From Limnohabitans sp. B9-3 (GTDB lineage: Bacteria; Pseudomonadota; Gammaproteobacteria; Burkholderiales; Burkholderiaceae_C), in contig NZ_NESI01000002.1 in the NCBI RefSeq assembly GCF_002778325.1, positions 248,001-312,000 on the forward strand: a DNA stretch of 64,000 nucleotides, written 5' to 3'. A model generated the notes under the pieces. It worked only from the letters and a program-made list of their open reading frames with translations. It had not been told where the DNA came from and searched no databases. How positions within the stretch are numbered: the first letter of the stretch is position 1; each line of letters starts with the position of its first letter. Below, piece after piece: positions 52,206 through 61,369 of the stretch. Both the position numbers and the translations under genes were made by a program.

Positions 52206-53140
52206 GGTTGTCCCCCTGCCAGTCGTTGGCGAATCTTTTCCCAAGTGGGTGCCACGAGGCCTTGTGGCAAAAAGAACAAGATCAAGATCAAGGCCACGCT
52301 GTACACCATCAAGCGCCACTCACCAAAATTGCGCAGTAATTCGGTCATCAAGGTCAACAGCAGTGCGCCCCCGATGGCCCCGTAAATGGTGGACATGCCA
52401 CCCACATAAACCATGGTGATGATGGTGATGGACGTGACCACGGCAAACAGTTGCGGGCTGACCTGCAATTGGTAATGTGCATACAAAGCGCCGCCCATGC
52501 CCGCAAATGCGGCGCTGATCACCAGTGACGCAATTTTGTAATACGTGACGTTCAGACCTGCGGCCTGACACGTTGCTTCATCGCCCCGAATTGCTTTCAG
52601 GATCAGCCCCCAGCGGGAACGGGCCAAGCCACCCAGCAATGCGGTGGTGAGTACCAGCATGCCCAACACAAACCAGTAGAAATAAAGGGGCGAACGGATC
52701 AAGGGCTCAATGCCGTTGATGCCTTCTTCGCCGCCCGTGTATTCCCAAAAAATCAGCATCAGCCGCTGCATGATGACCGCGCCTGACAGCATGGCCAGCG
52801 CAAAGTAAGGGCCTTTCAAACGCAAGGTCGGAATACCCATGATCAAAGCGAATGCAATGGCGGCGATCATCCCAGCTGGCAAACTCCACCAAGCACTGGC
52901 TCCCCAAGTGGTGTTCAGAAATCCGGCGGCATACGCACCCACACCAATGAACAGCGAGTGGCCAAAATTCTCCCGGCCCGTCAAGCCCGACATGAAGTCC
53001 CAACTCACCGACCAAATGCCGTAAATGGCAGCCACTGTGAGCACACCCATCAGATAGCGGCTGTCAAAGACCAGCGGCAAAACCGCCATCACTGCAATCG
53101 CGACCAAGGCACCACCTCGGTCTATGTTTTTCAGTTGCAT
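52202..53140 (-). CDS. livM: Branched-chain amino-acid-type ABC transporter permease LivM
   Basis: About 312 residues with eight or more hydrophobic segments. Typical LivM features: IWSVSWDFMSGLTGRENFGH, GAYAAGFLNTTWGASAW, IPTLRLKGPYFALAMLSGAV, and the EAA-like loop ILKAIRGDEATCQAAGLNV. ATG 53140 has TTAGGAA ahead of it; ATG 53155 five codons earlier forms a TGATG junction with the livH stop and is equally possible. It forms the channel with LivH. Confidence 0.93.
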   Translation of the reverse strand: MQLKNIDRGGALVAIAVMAVLPLVFDSRYLMGVLTVAAIYGIWSVSWDFMSGLTGRENFGHSLFIGVGAYAAGFLNTTWGASAWWSLPAGMIAAIAFALIMGIPTLRLKGPYFALAMLSGAVIMQRLMLIFWEYTGGEEGINGIEPLIRSPLYFYWFVLGMLVLTTALLGGLARSRWGLILKAIRGDEATCQAAGLNVTYYKIASLVISAAFAGMGGALYAHYQLQVSPQLFAVVTSITIITMVYVGGMSTIYGAIGGALLLTLMTELLRNFGEWRLMVYSVALILILFFLPQGLVAPTWEKIRQRLAGGQP

Positions 53141-53154
53141 CGTGGTTCCTAACA

Positions 53155-54009
53155 TCAGAAGGCAGCGCGTTTGCCAAAGAACCCAGCGGGGCGCAGCACC
53201 AGCATGAGCAAGGTTGCAGCCACCGAAACAATCTCCGTCCATGAGGTCGAGATGCCATACGCCACCAAAGTTTCGGCATAGCCCAGCATCAAAGCCGCCA
53301 CGATGCTGCCCGGGATCGACCCCAAACCACCGACCACCACAATCGCAAACGCTTTGACAATGGGCAACAAATGCATGGAGGGTTGGACACTCAAAAAGGG
53401 CCCAGCCATGATGCCCGCCAATGCCGCTAAACCTGCGGACATGGCCATCACCACGCCAAAAATACGGTCACTTGGAATGCCCATGTACTGCGCCGCCTCC
53501 GGGTCTTGCGAGATAGCCAAAATGGCACTGCCCAGGCGGGTTTTCTGAATGAACATGTACAGCCCACCAATCGACACCACCGCAACCAGCAAGGTCAGCA
53601 ATCTCTGCCCAGCCACGTCGACGCCGCCGATCACGTATTTCTGATCGATGAAGCTGGGCACGTTGCGGTACTCAGAGCCAAAAATCAAAAACAGCGCCTG
53701 CTCAACCACCAGTGACACCGCCAGACTGATCATCAGCACCGCCAGCTGTGACTTGCGCATGGGGCGGATCAAGACCCGCTCCACGAGCATGCCGAACAGG
53801 GCGACACCTAAAACCACCAAGGGTGTCGCCACGATCAGCGGCACCTTGAAGACGGTTGTCAACACGTAGGCGCCGTATGCCCCCAGCGCATAGAACGAGC
53901 CATGCGCCAAGTTCAAAATGCGGGCCACGCCAAAAATCAAGGTGAAGCCCACGGCCAACATGGCGTAGATGGCACTGGTGACAGCACCGAAGATCAGTAT
54001 TTCAAGCAC
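53155..54009 (-). CDS. livH: Branched-chain amino-acid-type ABC transporter permease LivH
   Basis: 284 residues with the LivH start MLEILIFGAVTSAIYAMLAV and the conserved FTLIFGVARILNLAHGSFYA, about eight TM segments, and the cytoplasmic loop ILAISQDPEAAQYMGIPSDR that contacts the ATPase. Its stop joins the livM start region. It follows the substrate-binding protein gene by 45 bp. Confidence 0.95.
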   Translation of the reverse strand: MLEILIFGAVTSAIYAMLAVGFTLIFGVARILNLAHGSFYALGAYGAYVLTTVFKVPLIVATPLVVLGVALFGMLVERVLIRPMRKSQLAVLMISLAVSLVVEQALFLIFGSEYRNVPSFIDQKYVIGGVDVAGQRLLTLLVAVVSIGGLYMFIQKTRLGSAILAISQDPEAAQYMGIPSDRIFGVVMAMSAGLAALAGIMAGPFLSVQPSMHLLPIVKAFAIVVVGGLGSIPGSIVAALMLGYAETLVAYGISTSWTEIVSVAATLLMLVLRPAGFFGKRAAF

Positions 54010-54054
54010 ACGATTTCCTTTGCGAGAAGCAAATGTGAAATGAAGCGGGTCAGA

Positions 54055-55284
54055 TTACTTGGCCAACCAAGGCGGCATGATCATGTTGCCGCTGCGTAAG
54101 CTCTTTGGCCACAGCACCACACGTTCGCCTTTTTCTTGCCATTGCGCGAACAACAAGTTCATGAATTTGCCGCCTGCTTTCACGTCGTGTGTTTCATCAA
54201 ACTCGAGTACACCGGCAACGCCGACCATGCTGGTCTTTTCCAATTCTTTGATGATGGCGTTGGTGTCAAAACTCTTGGCACGTTCAATAGCCTGCGCGTA
54301 AGCATGCACAGAGTCATAAGTGCCGAACGCGGTGTAGACCGGCACGCGACCTGTGCGCTTTTTGAACTCGTCAAAGAATGGCACGGTCTTGGCTGTCAAA
54401 GGCGCACGCACCGCGAAGTTCACGGCGACTTCACTCAATGATTTACCACCCACACGGTCAAAAAAGTCACCGTCTTGGGACTTCACATCAATGCCGCCAT
54501 AGGGGATCGGGAAGCGGGCGTCGTACCACTGCTTGGCAAACACGTCGCTCGACGCATGTGACAGAACCACCACCAAGAACTGGGCATCCGAGCTTTTGAT
54601 TTTGGAGAGCAAAGGCGAAAAGTCGGAGGTTGAAGTGTCAAAGAATTCAACCATCCTCACATCGGCGCCGACATCGACAGCGCCCTTGCGCAACACGGGC
54701 ACCAAGTCTTGCACCCACTTGGCATTCTCACCAATGATGGCGATTTTCTTCAAGCCGAGCTCACCGATCAGGTGGCCCGAAATCCACTCCACCAAACCTC
54801 TCGCCTGGTGTACGGCGTTGATGGGGCCGGCGCGGAAGATGTACTTGTAGTTGTCGTAGTCCTGCTTCACCTTCGCCGTGATCGCCGGCGAAGCCGCACC
54901 CACGCCAAGGTAGATGGTTTTAGCCGAGGAAATGTGGGGCAACTGCGCCAGGGTCACGCCGCTGGTGTAGCCGCCCACAATCACATCGACCTTTTCATCG
55001 GCCGTCAATTTCTTGATGGCATTGATGCCCACTTCTGGGTTTTCGGTTTCATCGGCCACCACAAACGTGAGCTTGCGCCCCATCACGCCGCCCTTGGCAT
55101 TGATCTCGTCAATCGCAATTTTTGCCGCTTCTTGGGTGTCCCTGCCCACTTGCAATTGCACGGCGGTGGTCAAACCAATTTTGATGGGACCTTGCTGTGC
55201 TTGTGCAGGTAAAAACACCGCTGCGGCACTGAGTGTCACGGCAAGTTGGGTGAAGGAACGCTTAGATAAAGATGAATTCAACAT
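54055..55284 (-). CDS. ABC transporter substrate-binding protein, branched-chain amino-acid family
   Basis: 409 residues: signal peptide (SFTQLAVTLSAAAVFLPAQA), then a type I periplasmic binding fold (GPIKIGLTTAVQLQVGRDTQ, INAKGGVMGRKLTFVVADET, KKLTADEKVDVIVGGYTSGV). GGAGAC precedes the ATG. It supplies the receptor for the four liv genes downstream. Family members also carry amides, aromatic acids and short peptides, so the real ligand is open. It is the second gene after a secreted serine hydrolase that may release the ligand (inference). Confidence 0.93.
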   Translation of the reverse strand: MLNSSLSKRSFTQLAVTLSAAAVFLPAQAQQGPIKIGLTTAVQLQVGRDTQEAAKIAIDEINAKGGVMGRKLTFVVADETENPEVGINAIKKLTADEKVDVIVGGYTSGVTLAQLPHISSAKTIYLGVGAASPAITAKVKQDYDNYKYIFRAGPINAVHQARGLVEWISGHLIGELGLKKIAIIGENAKWVQDLVPVLRKGAVDVGADVRMVEFFDTSTSDFSPLLSKIKSSDAQFLVVVLSHASSDVFAKQWYDARFPIPYGGIDVKSQDGDFFDRVGGKSLSEVAVNFAVRAPLTAKTVPFFDEFKKRTGRVPVYTAFGTYDSVHAYAQAIERAKSFDTNAIIKELEKTSMVGVAGVLEFDETHDVKAGGKFMNLLFAQWQEKGERVVLWPKSLRSGNMIMPPWLAK

Positions 55285-55315
55285 GCTTGTCTCCTCGGGT
55301 TTGAAAAAGGGAATC

Positions 55316-56677
55316 TCAGTCCACGATGGCCTGTGCCACCATGTCTTTCATGAAACGGCGGTAGTAGGCACGAATTGGGCTCGGGGCCTGCGTCATGTAA
55401 ACCGCGCAGATTTGCTCTTTGGGTTCGGCCCAGAAGAAGGTGCCTGCATAGCCGGCCCACATGAACTCGCCGGTGGTGCCATGCACACCAGCAATGCCAT
55501 CACTCTGGCGAACCAAAAATCCCAGACCAAAGGTGTAGCCCGGTGTGCCAAGTAGCAGCATGCCGGGGTTGACGGTGGTACTGATCGCACTGCCTAAGTG
55601 GTCCGAGGCCATGAGATTCACGGTGGTGCGCGAGAGAATGCGCGCGCCATCCAACTGCCCGCCGTTGAGCATGGCTTGGCAATAACGGAGGTAGTCGCCT
55701 GCCGTGCTGACAGCCCCAGCGCCACCTGAGTCGTTGCCAGGCGTTTTGCTGACATCGATGAGTTTGTTGGCTGCGCCGGTGGCTGGGTCTTTGGGAAAGG
55801 CTTCTGCCAACAAAGGCAGCTTGGCTGCGGGTACGCTAAAGCCGGTGTCGGTCATCTTCAAGGGCTTGAACATGCGCTCTTGCATGAAGTCGTTCAAACG
55901 CTTGCCGCTCACAGCTTCGACCACACGACCCTGAACATCCACCGACAGGCTGTACTCCCAGGCGGTGCCGGGTTGTTGGGCCAGCGGTGCTTTGCCCAAG
56001 CCATCTGCCATCTCGGCGCCACTGAGTGTGCGAGAGTCGTAGTCGAGGTCTGCTTTGAACACACCAGCTTTGATGTACGCGTCTCTCACCAAGGTGTTTT
56101 TGGTGAGCTCGCCATAGGCGATGCCGGAGGTGTGACGCAGCAGGTCCTGAATCGTGGGTTCGCGGTTGGCAGGCATCAGCTTGAAAGTCACGCCGTTAAA
56201 CACAGGGTCAAAGGTGGGAACGCTGACCATCGGACCCTTGAATGAGGGCAAAAACTTGCTGACTGGATCGGTGAGTTGCACCTTGCCGTCCTCCACCAAC
56301 ATCATGAGTGCGGTAGACACCAGTGGCTTGGTCATGGAGTAGATGCGGAACAACGCATCTGGACTCATGGCCCCACCCGTGCTGTTGTTCAGACTGCCCA
56401 CGGAGGTGCTGTAAACCAGCTTGCCTTTACGCGCCACCATCACCACTGCGCCAGGGAGTTTTTTGTCGTTCACTTCTTGTTGCAGGGCAGCGCCAATTTT
56501 GGCTAAGCGCTCAGTGGACATGCCCACTGACTCGGGCTTGGCCATGGGCAGCGCTTGTGCGAACACGCTTGAAGCGGCAAGAGTCAATGCAGCTGTCAAA
56601 AGCGTTGGGCGCATGGCTGGTGCGTGGGTGATCAAGGTGTTGTGTGACATCCGTCTAGCAAGAGAAGTCAATTTCAA
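55316..56677 (-). CDS. Secreted serine hydrolase, class C beta-lactamase/esterase (family VIII-like)
   Basis: About 453 residues from a TTG at 56677 that lies 6 bp behind a strong AAAGGAG; later ATGs (for example MSHNT at 56650, MRPTLL at 56614) give shorter signal peptides and are alternatives. A signal segment RPTLLTAALTLAASSVFAQA follows. Catalytic motifs: Ser114-x-x-Lys117 in RIYSMTKPLV, the Tyr motif in WEYSLSVDVQG and HGTTGEFMW in place of KTG. This is the pattern of esterases and D-aminopeptidase-like enzymes rather than true beta-lactamases. It leads the ABC transporter genes 31 bp ahead of the binding-protein gene, so it may generate the transported product. Confidence 0.87.
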   Translation of the reverse strand: MKLTSLARRMSHNTLITHAPAMRPTLLTAALTLAASSVFAQALPMAKPESVGMSTERLAKIGAALQQEVNDKKLPGAVVMVARKGKLVYSTSVGSLNNSTGGAMSPDALFRIYSMTKPLVSTALMMLVEDGKVQLTDPVSKFLPSFKGPMVSVPTFDPVFNGVTFKLMPANREPTIQDLLRHTSGIAYGELTKNTLVRDAYIKAGVFKADLDYDSRTLSGAEMADGLGKAPLAQQPGTAWEYSLSVDVQGRVVEAVSGKRLNDFMQERMFKPLKMTDTGFSVPAAKLPLLAEAFPKDPATGAANKLIDVSKTPGNDSGGAGAVSTAGDYLRYCQAMLNGGQLDGARILSRTTVNLMASDHLGSAISTTVNPGMLLLGTPGYTFGLGFLVRQSDGIAGVHGTTGEFMWAGYAGTFFWAEPKEQICAVYMTQAPSPIRAYYRRFMKDMVAQAIVD

Positions 56678-57135
56678 GGCAGTCTCCTTTGGGTTGCTGG
56701 CCATGTCAGCCAGATTAACCAATCTACGATTCAAGGTCTAGCGTGGCAAGGGGGGCAACCATCATTAAGTCGACGTAGCTGTCACCTGTGCGATAAAACG
56801 GACCATAAGCTTCTTGGTGCGTGATTGGGTCGTTCAAAAGCTAGAACAGATGGCTTAGCCGATTCTGTTCAAACTCTATTTAGGCTGGAATCCAGCGTTC
56901 AAACAACATCTCCCACTTTGTTGCCAATTTTTTCTGCTGTGCAGAAAAATCACGGATCAGCAAAATGAGCATTGAACGCTCGTCATCAAAAAACCATGCC
57001 TAAAAACGACTTGATGACCAAGACCTAACGAGAAACTACTCCTTGACTGTTCGCAGAATAAAGTATGATCAATTTTGTAATTAAATGCCGATGGGCTTTT
57101 TAGTGATGTAAATATCCATTCAAAGGAGGAGAACA
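56678..57135. other. 458-bp intergenic region, no gene seen
   Basis: The region separates the divergent serine hydrolase and lipoprotein genes. It is A+T-richer than its surroundings, carries stops in every frame and shows no tRNA-like fold or intact gene. A promoter candidate for the lipoprotein lies at 57043-57069 and AAAGGAGGAG at its right end. A short reversed frame at 56957-57157 has no coding character. A small RNA cannot be excluded. Confidence 0.5.
57043..57069 (+). promoter_or_regulatory. Candidate sigma-70 promoter of the large lipoprotein gene
   Basis: TTGACT (57043-57048) and TATGAT (57064-57069) each match consensus at five of six bases. The spacer is 15 bp, two short of optimal. 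It lies 67 bp before the ATG in an A+T-rich stretch. Confidence 0.45.
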
Positions 57136-59256
57136 ATGAATAATCCAAAATTTTCAAGGCTCACGCTGGCTTTGTTGACCTTGGGCTTAATCGGCATCCA
57201 AGGTTGTGGAGGAGGCGGTAATGCCTCCGTAACAACAGGCAGCAACACCATTGCGCTCTCAGGAATAGCAGCGACTGGTGCGCCTATGGCAGTCGCCACA
57301 GTCCAAATTTACGGAGCCGATGGCATCTCTTTGTTGCAAACGCCTGCCACCGTCGCGGCCGACGGCAGCTACGGCGCCTCAATTCCTGCAACCGCTAAAT
57401 TCCCCTTGATCATCATTGCGGACGATGGTTCCACCAAATTGCTGAGCGTTGTGGCCGAGGCAGGATCAACAGCCACAGCTAACATCAACCAACTCACAAA
57501 TCTGATTGCCGCCCGTCTGTCACCCACGGGCGATCCTGCGAGTTTAATAAGTGAGATCGCTGCCAGATTAGCGACGATCAACAGTTCGACCTTGGCTTCA
57601 AAAAATCAGGAAATGATGGCCGCCATTAAGCCTTTGCTCGATGCGCTCAATTTGCCCGCCACCACCAATCCACAAACCGTCAGTTTTGTAGCCAATGGCA
57701 CAGGCTTTGACAAGATGTTGGATTCACTCGATGTGAAGATCGAGCCCAAGGGTTCGTCCTCCACGATTGACTTAACTTTGCGCAAATCCGTCAAAGAAGG
57801 CGAAGACCTCCCCAATGTCAGTTTCAATAGCAATAGCTCAATCACCGCATTACCCTCGGTAAATTCCAGCGAACTGGTTACCGATGGCTTGAGTGTCAAA
57901 CTCCAAGCTCTGCTGGACCAAATGACCAGTTGTTATGCACTCGATAAAGCGTCCCGAACTGGCAATGTGCAAGGTACAGCAGCAGATATCACCGCCGATC
58001 AATGCAAAGCCATCTTCCATGCCAGAAATCCTGCGGGCTACAAACTCAATGGTGCTGTCGTAAAGGCTGATCAGCATTTTGGTGGGATTTTCACTGCTAA
58101 TCCTGGCGTGAAATTTATCTCTCCTAAGTACTATTACACCGTCTCTGAAACGGTAGCGAATGGCCCCACTGCGGGAGACGTAGTATTTGGTTATCGTTGG
58201 CAAGACGATTACGGAAACTTCCAGTACGAGAAAAATGTGGCCAGATTGGACCCTTCGGACAACCAGTACCGGATCATTGGGAATCAGTACAGCCTTCCAG
58301 GCGGAGCGAGTCCTTATGCACAAAGACGCGAGTTCCCAAAAGATGTGGCCTACACCTATGACAGCGTAGGTTACGTATTTGACTTACCCTGCACAAATAA
58401 CACCAAAAATTGGGTGAAAGTCGTTATTACGTCGCCGTCTTACAACGACGCTGGCGATAAGGCTCAAATCACTATGAAACCCAATGTAACGGGAGGCATT
58501 TGCAATTACTCCTATTTCACAGTTTCCAAAGATACGGTCACACCTTCTTCAACAGGCTTTATCAGGATTCAGTCCAAATTCACGGGCAGCGCGCCTGTTG
58601 CTCACCCGCGCGATAGGGAAGGCACATTCTTGGTCTTTGTGGATCAGGATATGACCGATGCTCAGTTGGAAAAACTGCCGCAGTTTGGTACTTGGAAATT
58701 TGAGTACTTCTTTGCGAACAACAACGCAAATACACCTAATGCAATTCAGTATTACAAAACGACGGCTAGGGCCAAGACTATTGATGGTTTCATTAAGTCA
58801 GTGCCGTTGCCAAATTTGACATCGACCCTTCCAACCATCAATTATCAAGCTCAGGGTTCTCTAACTTTGGTGCAGCATCCCAGCATTGGATATTTCATAC
58901 CGCAGGGTAATAAGGTAGATTTGACTTGGTCGGTTGCCAGTGATTCAAATCCTTTGCTGAAAGGTACTGAACCAGCGACTTATCGTGCTCGTATTTATGG
59001 CGCTTATGGTGGAGCTACTACTTTTAATGCCGGCAGGGGTTATCGTCTTGGATACGAAGATTCCGTGCTTTTTAGATCATCTGCTCGCGGATCTTCTATC
59101 ATTTGCGGCGAGGGGTCATCGGCGCCTCAGTGTGCCAACGGCATCTTCAAAAATACTTCATATGAAAGCATAGTTACAGATATTGACCTTATCAGCCGCA
59201 CAAGTGATGCATGGGATGCGAGTCATTTCTACTCATTTAGAAAGTATTCGAATTGA
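57136..59256 (+). CDS. Large lipoprotein of unknown function, 706 aa
   Basis: A lipoprotein signal (RLTLALLTLGLIGIQGC, Cys24) is followed by a poly-Gly spacer, then a beta-rich, Ig/carboxypeptidase-regulatory-like segment (LSGIAATGAPMAVATVQIYG, DGSYGASIPATAKFPLIIIA) at about residues 40-115. After a helical Leu/Ala part come roughly 450 residues rich in Asn, Tyr and Thr that I do not recognise. Seven or so Cys are scattered (for example CYALDK, ITADQCKAIFHA, CTNNTKNW, GGICNYSYF), suggesting disulfides outside the cytoplasm. AAAGGAGGAG precedes the ATG. The 3' third is clearly A+T-richer than the neighbouring genes, which hints at transfer. It is flanked by its own promoter and terminator. Confidence 0.8.
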   Translation: MNNPKFSRLTLALLTLGLIGIQGCGGGGNASVTTGSNTIALSGIAATGAPMAVATVQIYGADGISLLQTPATVAADGSYGASIPATAKFPLIIIADDGSTKLLSVVAEAGSTATANINQLTNLIAARLSPTGDPASLISEIAARLATINSSTLASKNQEMMAAIKPLLDALNLPATTNPQTVSFVANGTGFDKMLDSLDVKIEPKGSSSTIDLTLRKSVKEGEDLPNVSFNSNSSITALPSVNSSELVTDGLSVKLQALLDQMTSCYALDKASRTGNVQGTAADITADQCKAIFHARNPAGYKLNGAVVKADQHFGGIFTANPGVKFISPKYYYTVSETVANGPTAGDVVFGYRWQDDYGNFQYEKNVARLDPSDNQYRIIGNQYSLPGGASPYAQRREFPKDVAYTYDSVGYVFDLPCTNNTKNWVKVVITSPSYNDAGDKAQITMKPNVTGGICNYSYFTVSKDTVTPSSTGFIRIQSKFTGSAPVAHPRDREGTFLVFVDQDMTDAQLEKLPQFGTWKFEYFFANNNANTPNAIQYYKTTARAKTIDGFIKSVPLPNLTSTLPTINYQAQGSLTLVQHPSIGYFIPQGNKVDLTWSVASDSNPLLKGTEPATYRARIYGAYGGATTFNAGRGYRLGYEDSVLFRSSARGSSIICGEGSSAPQCANGIFKNTSYESIVTDIDLISRTSDAWDASHFYSFRKYSN

Positions 59257-59276
59257 GAGATAGTTAGGTAGATATC

Positions 59277-59312
59277 AAGCCACCGGTGCATCGCTTGCCG
59301 GTGGCTTTTTTA
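59277..59312. terminator. Rho-independent terminator after lipoprotein gene
   Basis: AAGCCACCGG (59277-59286) and CCGGTGGCTT (59298-59307) form a perfect 10-bp stem with an 11-base loop followed by TTTTTA, 20 bp behind the stop. Confidence 0.88.
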
Positions 59313-59386
59313 ATTTAAAAATTCCTAATTCCGATGGTTTAAGGATTAAGCGATGTTTTCTGATGTTCTGTTCAAATTTTGACCTT

Positions 59387-60388
59387 CTAAGGTTGAGGGC
59401 GAGTAGACCCACTTTGGTACTTGCGCGCTGATAACCACGCCTCGAAAGCTTCTGCACTGGTTTTATCGGGCTGATAGCCAAACCGAGTTTTAAGCGCGGT
59501 GTTGAGCAGCACGGGCCGGTAGCGTAAGAAGTCGAGTTGCTCGGGGCCGTAGCGACTGATGCGCAGGGCGTGGCCAATGGCCAAGGCGGTTTGTAACAAC
59601 CAAGCGGGCAGCACGCGGGGGCGTTTGTTCATTCGCTGGGCGATCTCGAAGATCGTGAGCGCGCCGTCACCCGCCAAATTGAAACAACCGCTTGGGGCTT
59701 GACCGCTGAGCGCGTGCAAGATGGCGCCGGTCACGTCGTCGTCCCAGATGAACACAAAGGGGCTGTCGCTGCCTGCAATGGCCAAGAGGCGTGGTTTTTC
59801 AAACAGCGCGGTGATTTGGTTGTCCACCCGCTCGCCCAAGATGGTGCCAATGCGCAGCACGGTTTGCTGCAGTTGCGGACAGCTTTGGCGGTAGTCGGCC
59901 AGCATGTCTTCGACCAGCCGCTTGTGGTGCGAATAAGCAAAGCTCTCATTGCCGCGCAAGGGCATGTCTTCGGTCAGCCAAGGCGCGTTGTCGGCGTGGT
60001 AGCCATAGGCTGCGCCGCTGGACGAGACCACGATGTGCGCTACGCCATGTTGCACGCAGGCTTGCAGCACATTCTGTGTGCCACCCACATCGACCGAGTA
60101 TTCGAATTCGCGGTTCGAGTCTTTGCCGGGTGTGACGATGGACGCCAAGTGCACCACGGTGTCGATCTGGTGCGCGGCCAGGGTGTTCGCCAGTGCCGAG
60201 TCGCGCACGTCTTGCGTGATATACGTGATGCCCGGCAGGCGCTGGGCTGAAGGCACTTCGCGCACATCTACTGCAACCACGTTGTCGCAAGTTGCACCAC
60301 TCGCCAAGGCCTTGGTCAGGGATTGACCCAGAAATCCAGCGGCGCCAGTGACCAGCACTCGGCGTGCGGCAGGCGTCACCGTGTTCAT
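59387..60388 (-). CDS. NAD-dependent epimerase/dehydratase (extended SDR)
   Basis: 333 residues. The N-terminal Rossmann motif is RVLVTGAAGFLGQSLTKAL (GxxGxxG), the central catalytic pair is YSHHKRLVEDML (YxxxK) with Ser in VVSSSGAAYGYHAD, typical of sugar-nucleotide epimerases and related extended SDRs. The C-terminal substrate domain is shortened. The start ATG overlaps the symporter stop as ATGA, so the gene is coupled to it. The substrate may be a sugar nucleotide or a hydroxysteroid-like compound; the sequence does not decide. Confidence 0.87.
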   Translation of the reverse strand: MNTVTPAARRVLVTGAAGFLGQSLTKALASGATCDNVVAVDVREVPSAQRLPGITYITQDVRDSALANTLAAHQIDTVVHLASIVTPGKDSNREFEYSVDVGGTQNVLQACVQHGVAHIVVSSSGAAYGYHADNAPWLTEDMPLRGNESFAYSHHKRLVEDMLADYRQSCPQLQQTVLRIGTILGERVDNQITALFEKPRLLAIAGSDSPFVFIWDDDVTGAILHALSGQAPSGCFNLAGDGALTIFEIAQRMNKRPRVLPAWLLQTALAIGHALRISRYGPEQLDFLRYRPVLLNTALKTRFGYQPDKTSAEAFEAWLSARKYQSGSTRPQP

Positions 60389-61344
60389 GTGGACTTAGCC
60401 TTTGGCGTGCTGAGAGCCGTCTCGGGTGTCGTTGCCGGGCCACCGCTGCGCAAAGGCCGCCGTGCCCAGAATCCGGCCAGGATCAGGCCCGCGATGATGT
60501 CCCAAAAGCCCCAAACCCCGGCCACCACGGCCATACCGCCCAGGCCACCAAAGAAGCTGAAAATCAGCACCAGACCCAAGCCCGCATTGCGGATGCCCAC
60601 TTCAATCGACAGGGCACGGCAGTCGAAGTCAGACAGGCGCGCCGCCCGGGCCACGGCATAGCCGGTGCCAAAGGCCAGCGCGTCGTGCAGCACCACGGCC
60701 AACAGCACCAACCCCACGTAATCCAGAAAGTAACGCCAGTTACCCGCGATGGCTCCGACGATGAAGCCGATCAGCGCCAGAAAGCTGATGATGCGCAACG
60801 GTTTTTTGAAGCGCTCGGTGAAGACCGGAAAGCGGTGCACACAGGCCAGGCCCAGTGCAAAGGGCAGGCCGATGATCAGAAAAATGTGGCCGAACATTTG
60901 CAGTGGATCCAGCGCGATGCTGGTCAGCAGCGGCGCGGCCGTGGGGTGGATGCCGCCCCAAAACGCAAAGTTGAGCGGCATGGCCACCACCGAGATGGCG
61001 TTGGACACGGCCGTCATCGACACGCTGAGCGCGACGTTGCCGTTGGCACGGTGGGTCAGGATGTTGCTCACGTTGCCCGGCGGGCAGCAGGCCACCAGGA
61101 TCATGCCCAGCGCGATGCTGGGGGCCGGTTGCAGCACCAGCGTGAGGCCGTACGTGATGGCCGGCAGCAACAAAAATTGCGCCGCAATGCCCACCGCAAA
61201 CGCCATGGGCATGCGCAACAGGCGGCGAAAGTCTTCGGTGCGGGTATCGAGCGCGATGCCGAACATCAAAAAGCCCAGCACCGCGTTGAGCACGGCCAGC
61301 GAGGCGGGGTTGAAGTTCAGTCGGATGTCGTCAACAGGCAGCAT
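60385..61344 (-). CDS. Bile acid:sodium symporter (BASS) family transporter
   Basis: 319 residues with nine or ten TM segments. The family signature is ACCPPGNVSNILTHRANGNV, followed by ALSVSMTAVSNAISVVAMP; the crossover region FNPASLAVLNAVLGFLMFGI lies at the N-terminus. BASS proteins move organic anions (bile acids, pantoate, pyruvate and others) with sodium. It sits upstream of the epimerase (ATGA overlap) and 25 bp behind the flavin monooxygenase, so it belongs to this minus-strand set. Confidence 0.9.
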   Translation of the reverse strand: MLPVDDIRLNFNPASLAVLNAVLGFLMFGIALDTRTEDFRRLLRMPMAFAVGIAAQFLLLPAITYGLTLVLQPAPSIALGMILVACCPPGNVSNILTHRANGNVALSVSMTAVSNAISVVAMPLNFAFWGGIHPTAAPLLTSIALDPLQMFGHIFLIIGLPFALGLACVHRFPVFTERFKKPLRIISFLALIGFIVGAIAGNWRYFLDYVGLVLLAVVLHDALAFGTGYAVARAARLSDFDCRALSIEVGIRNAGLGLVLIFSFFGGLGGMAVVAGVWGFWDIIAGLILAGFWARRPLRSGGPATTPETALSTPKAKST

Positions 61345-61369
61345 GGGGTGTTCCTTGTAGGGCTGTGGG

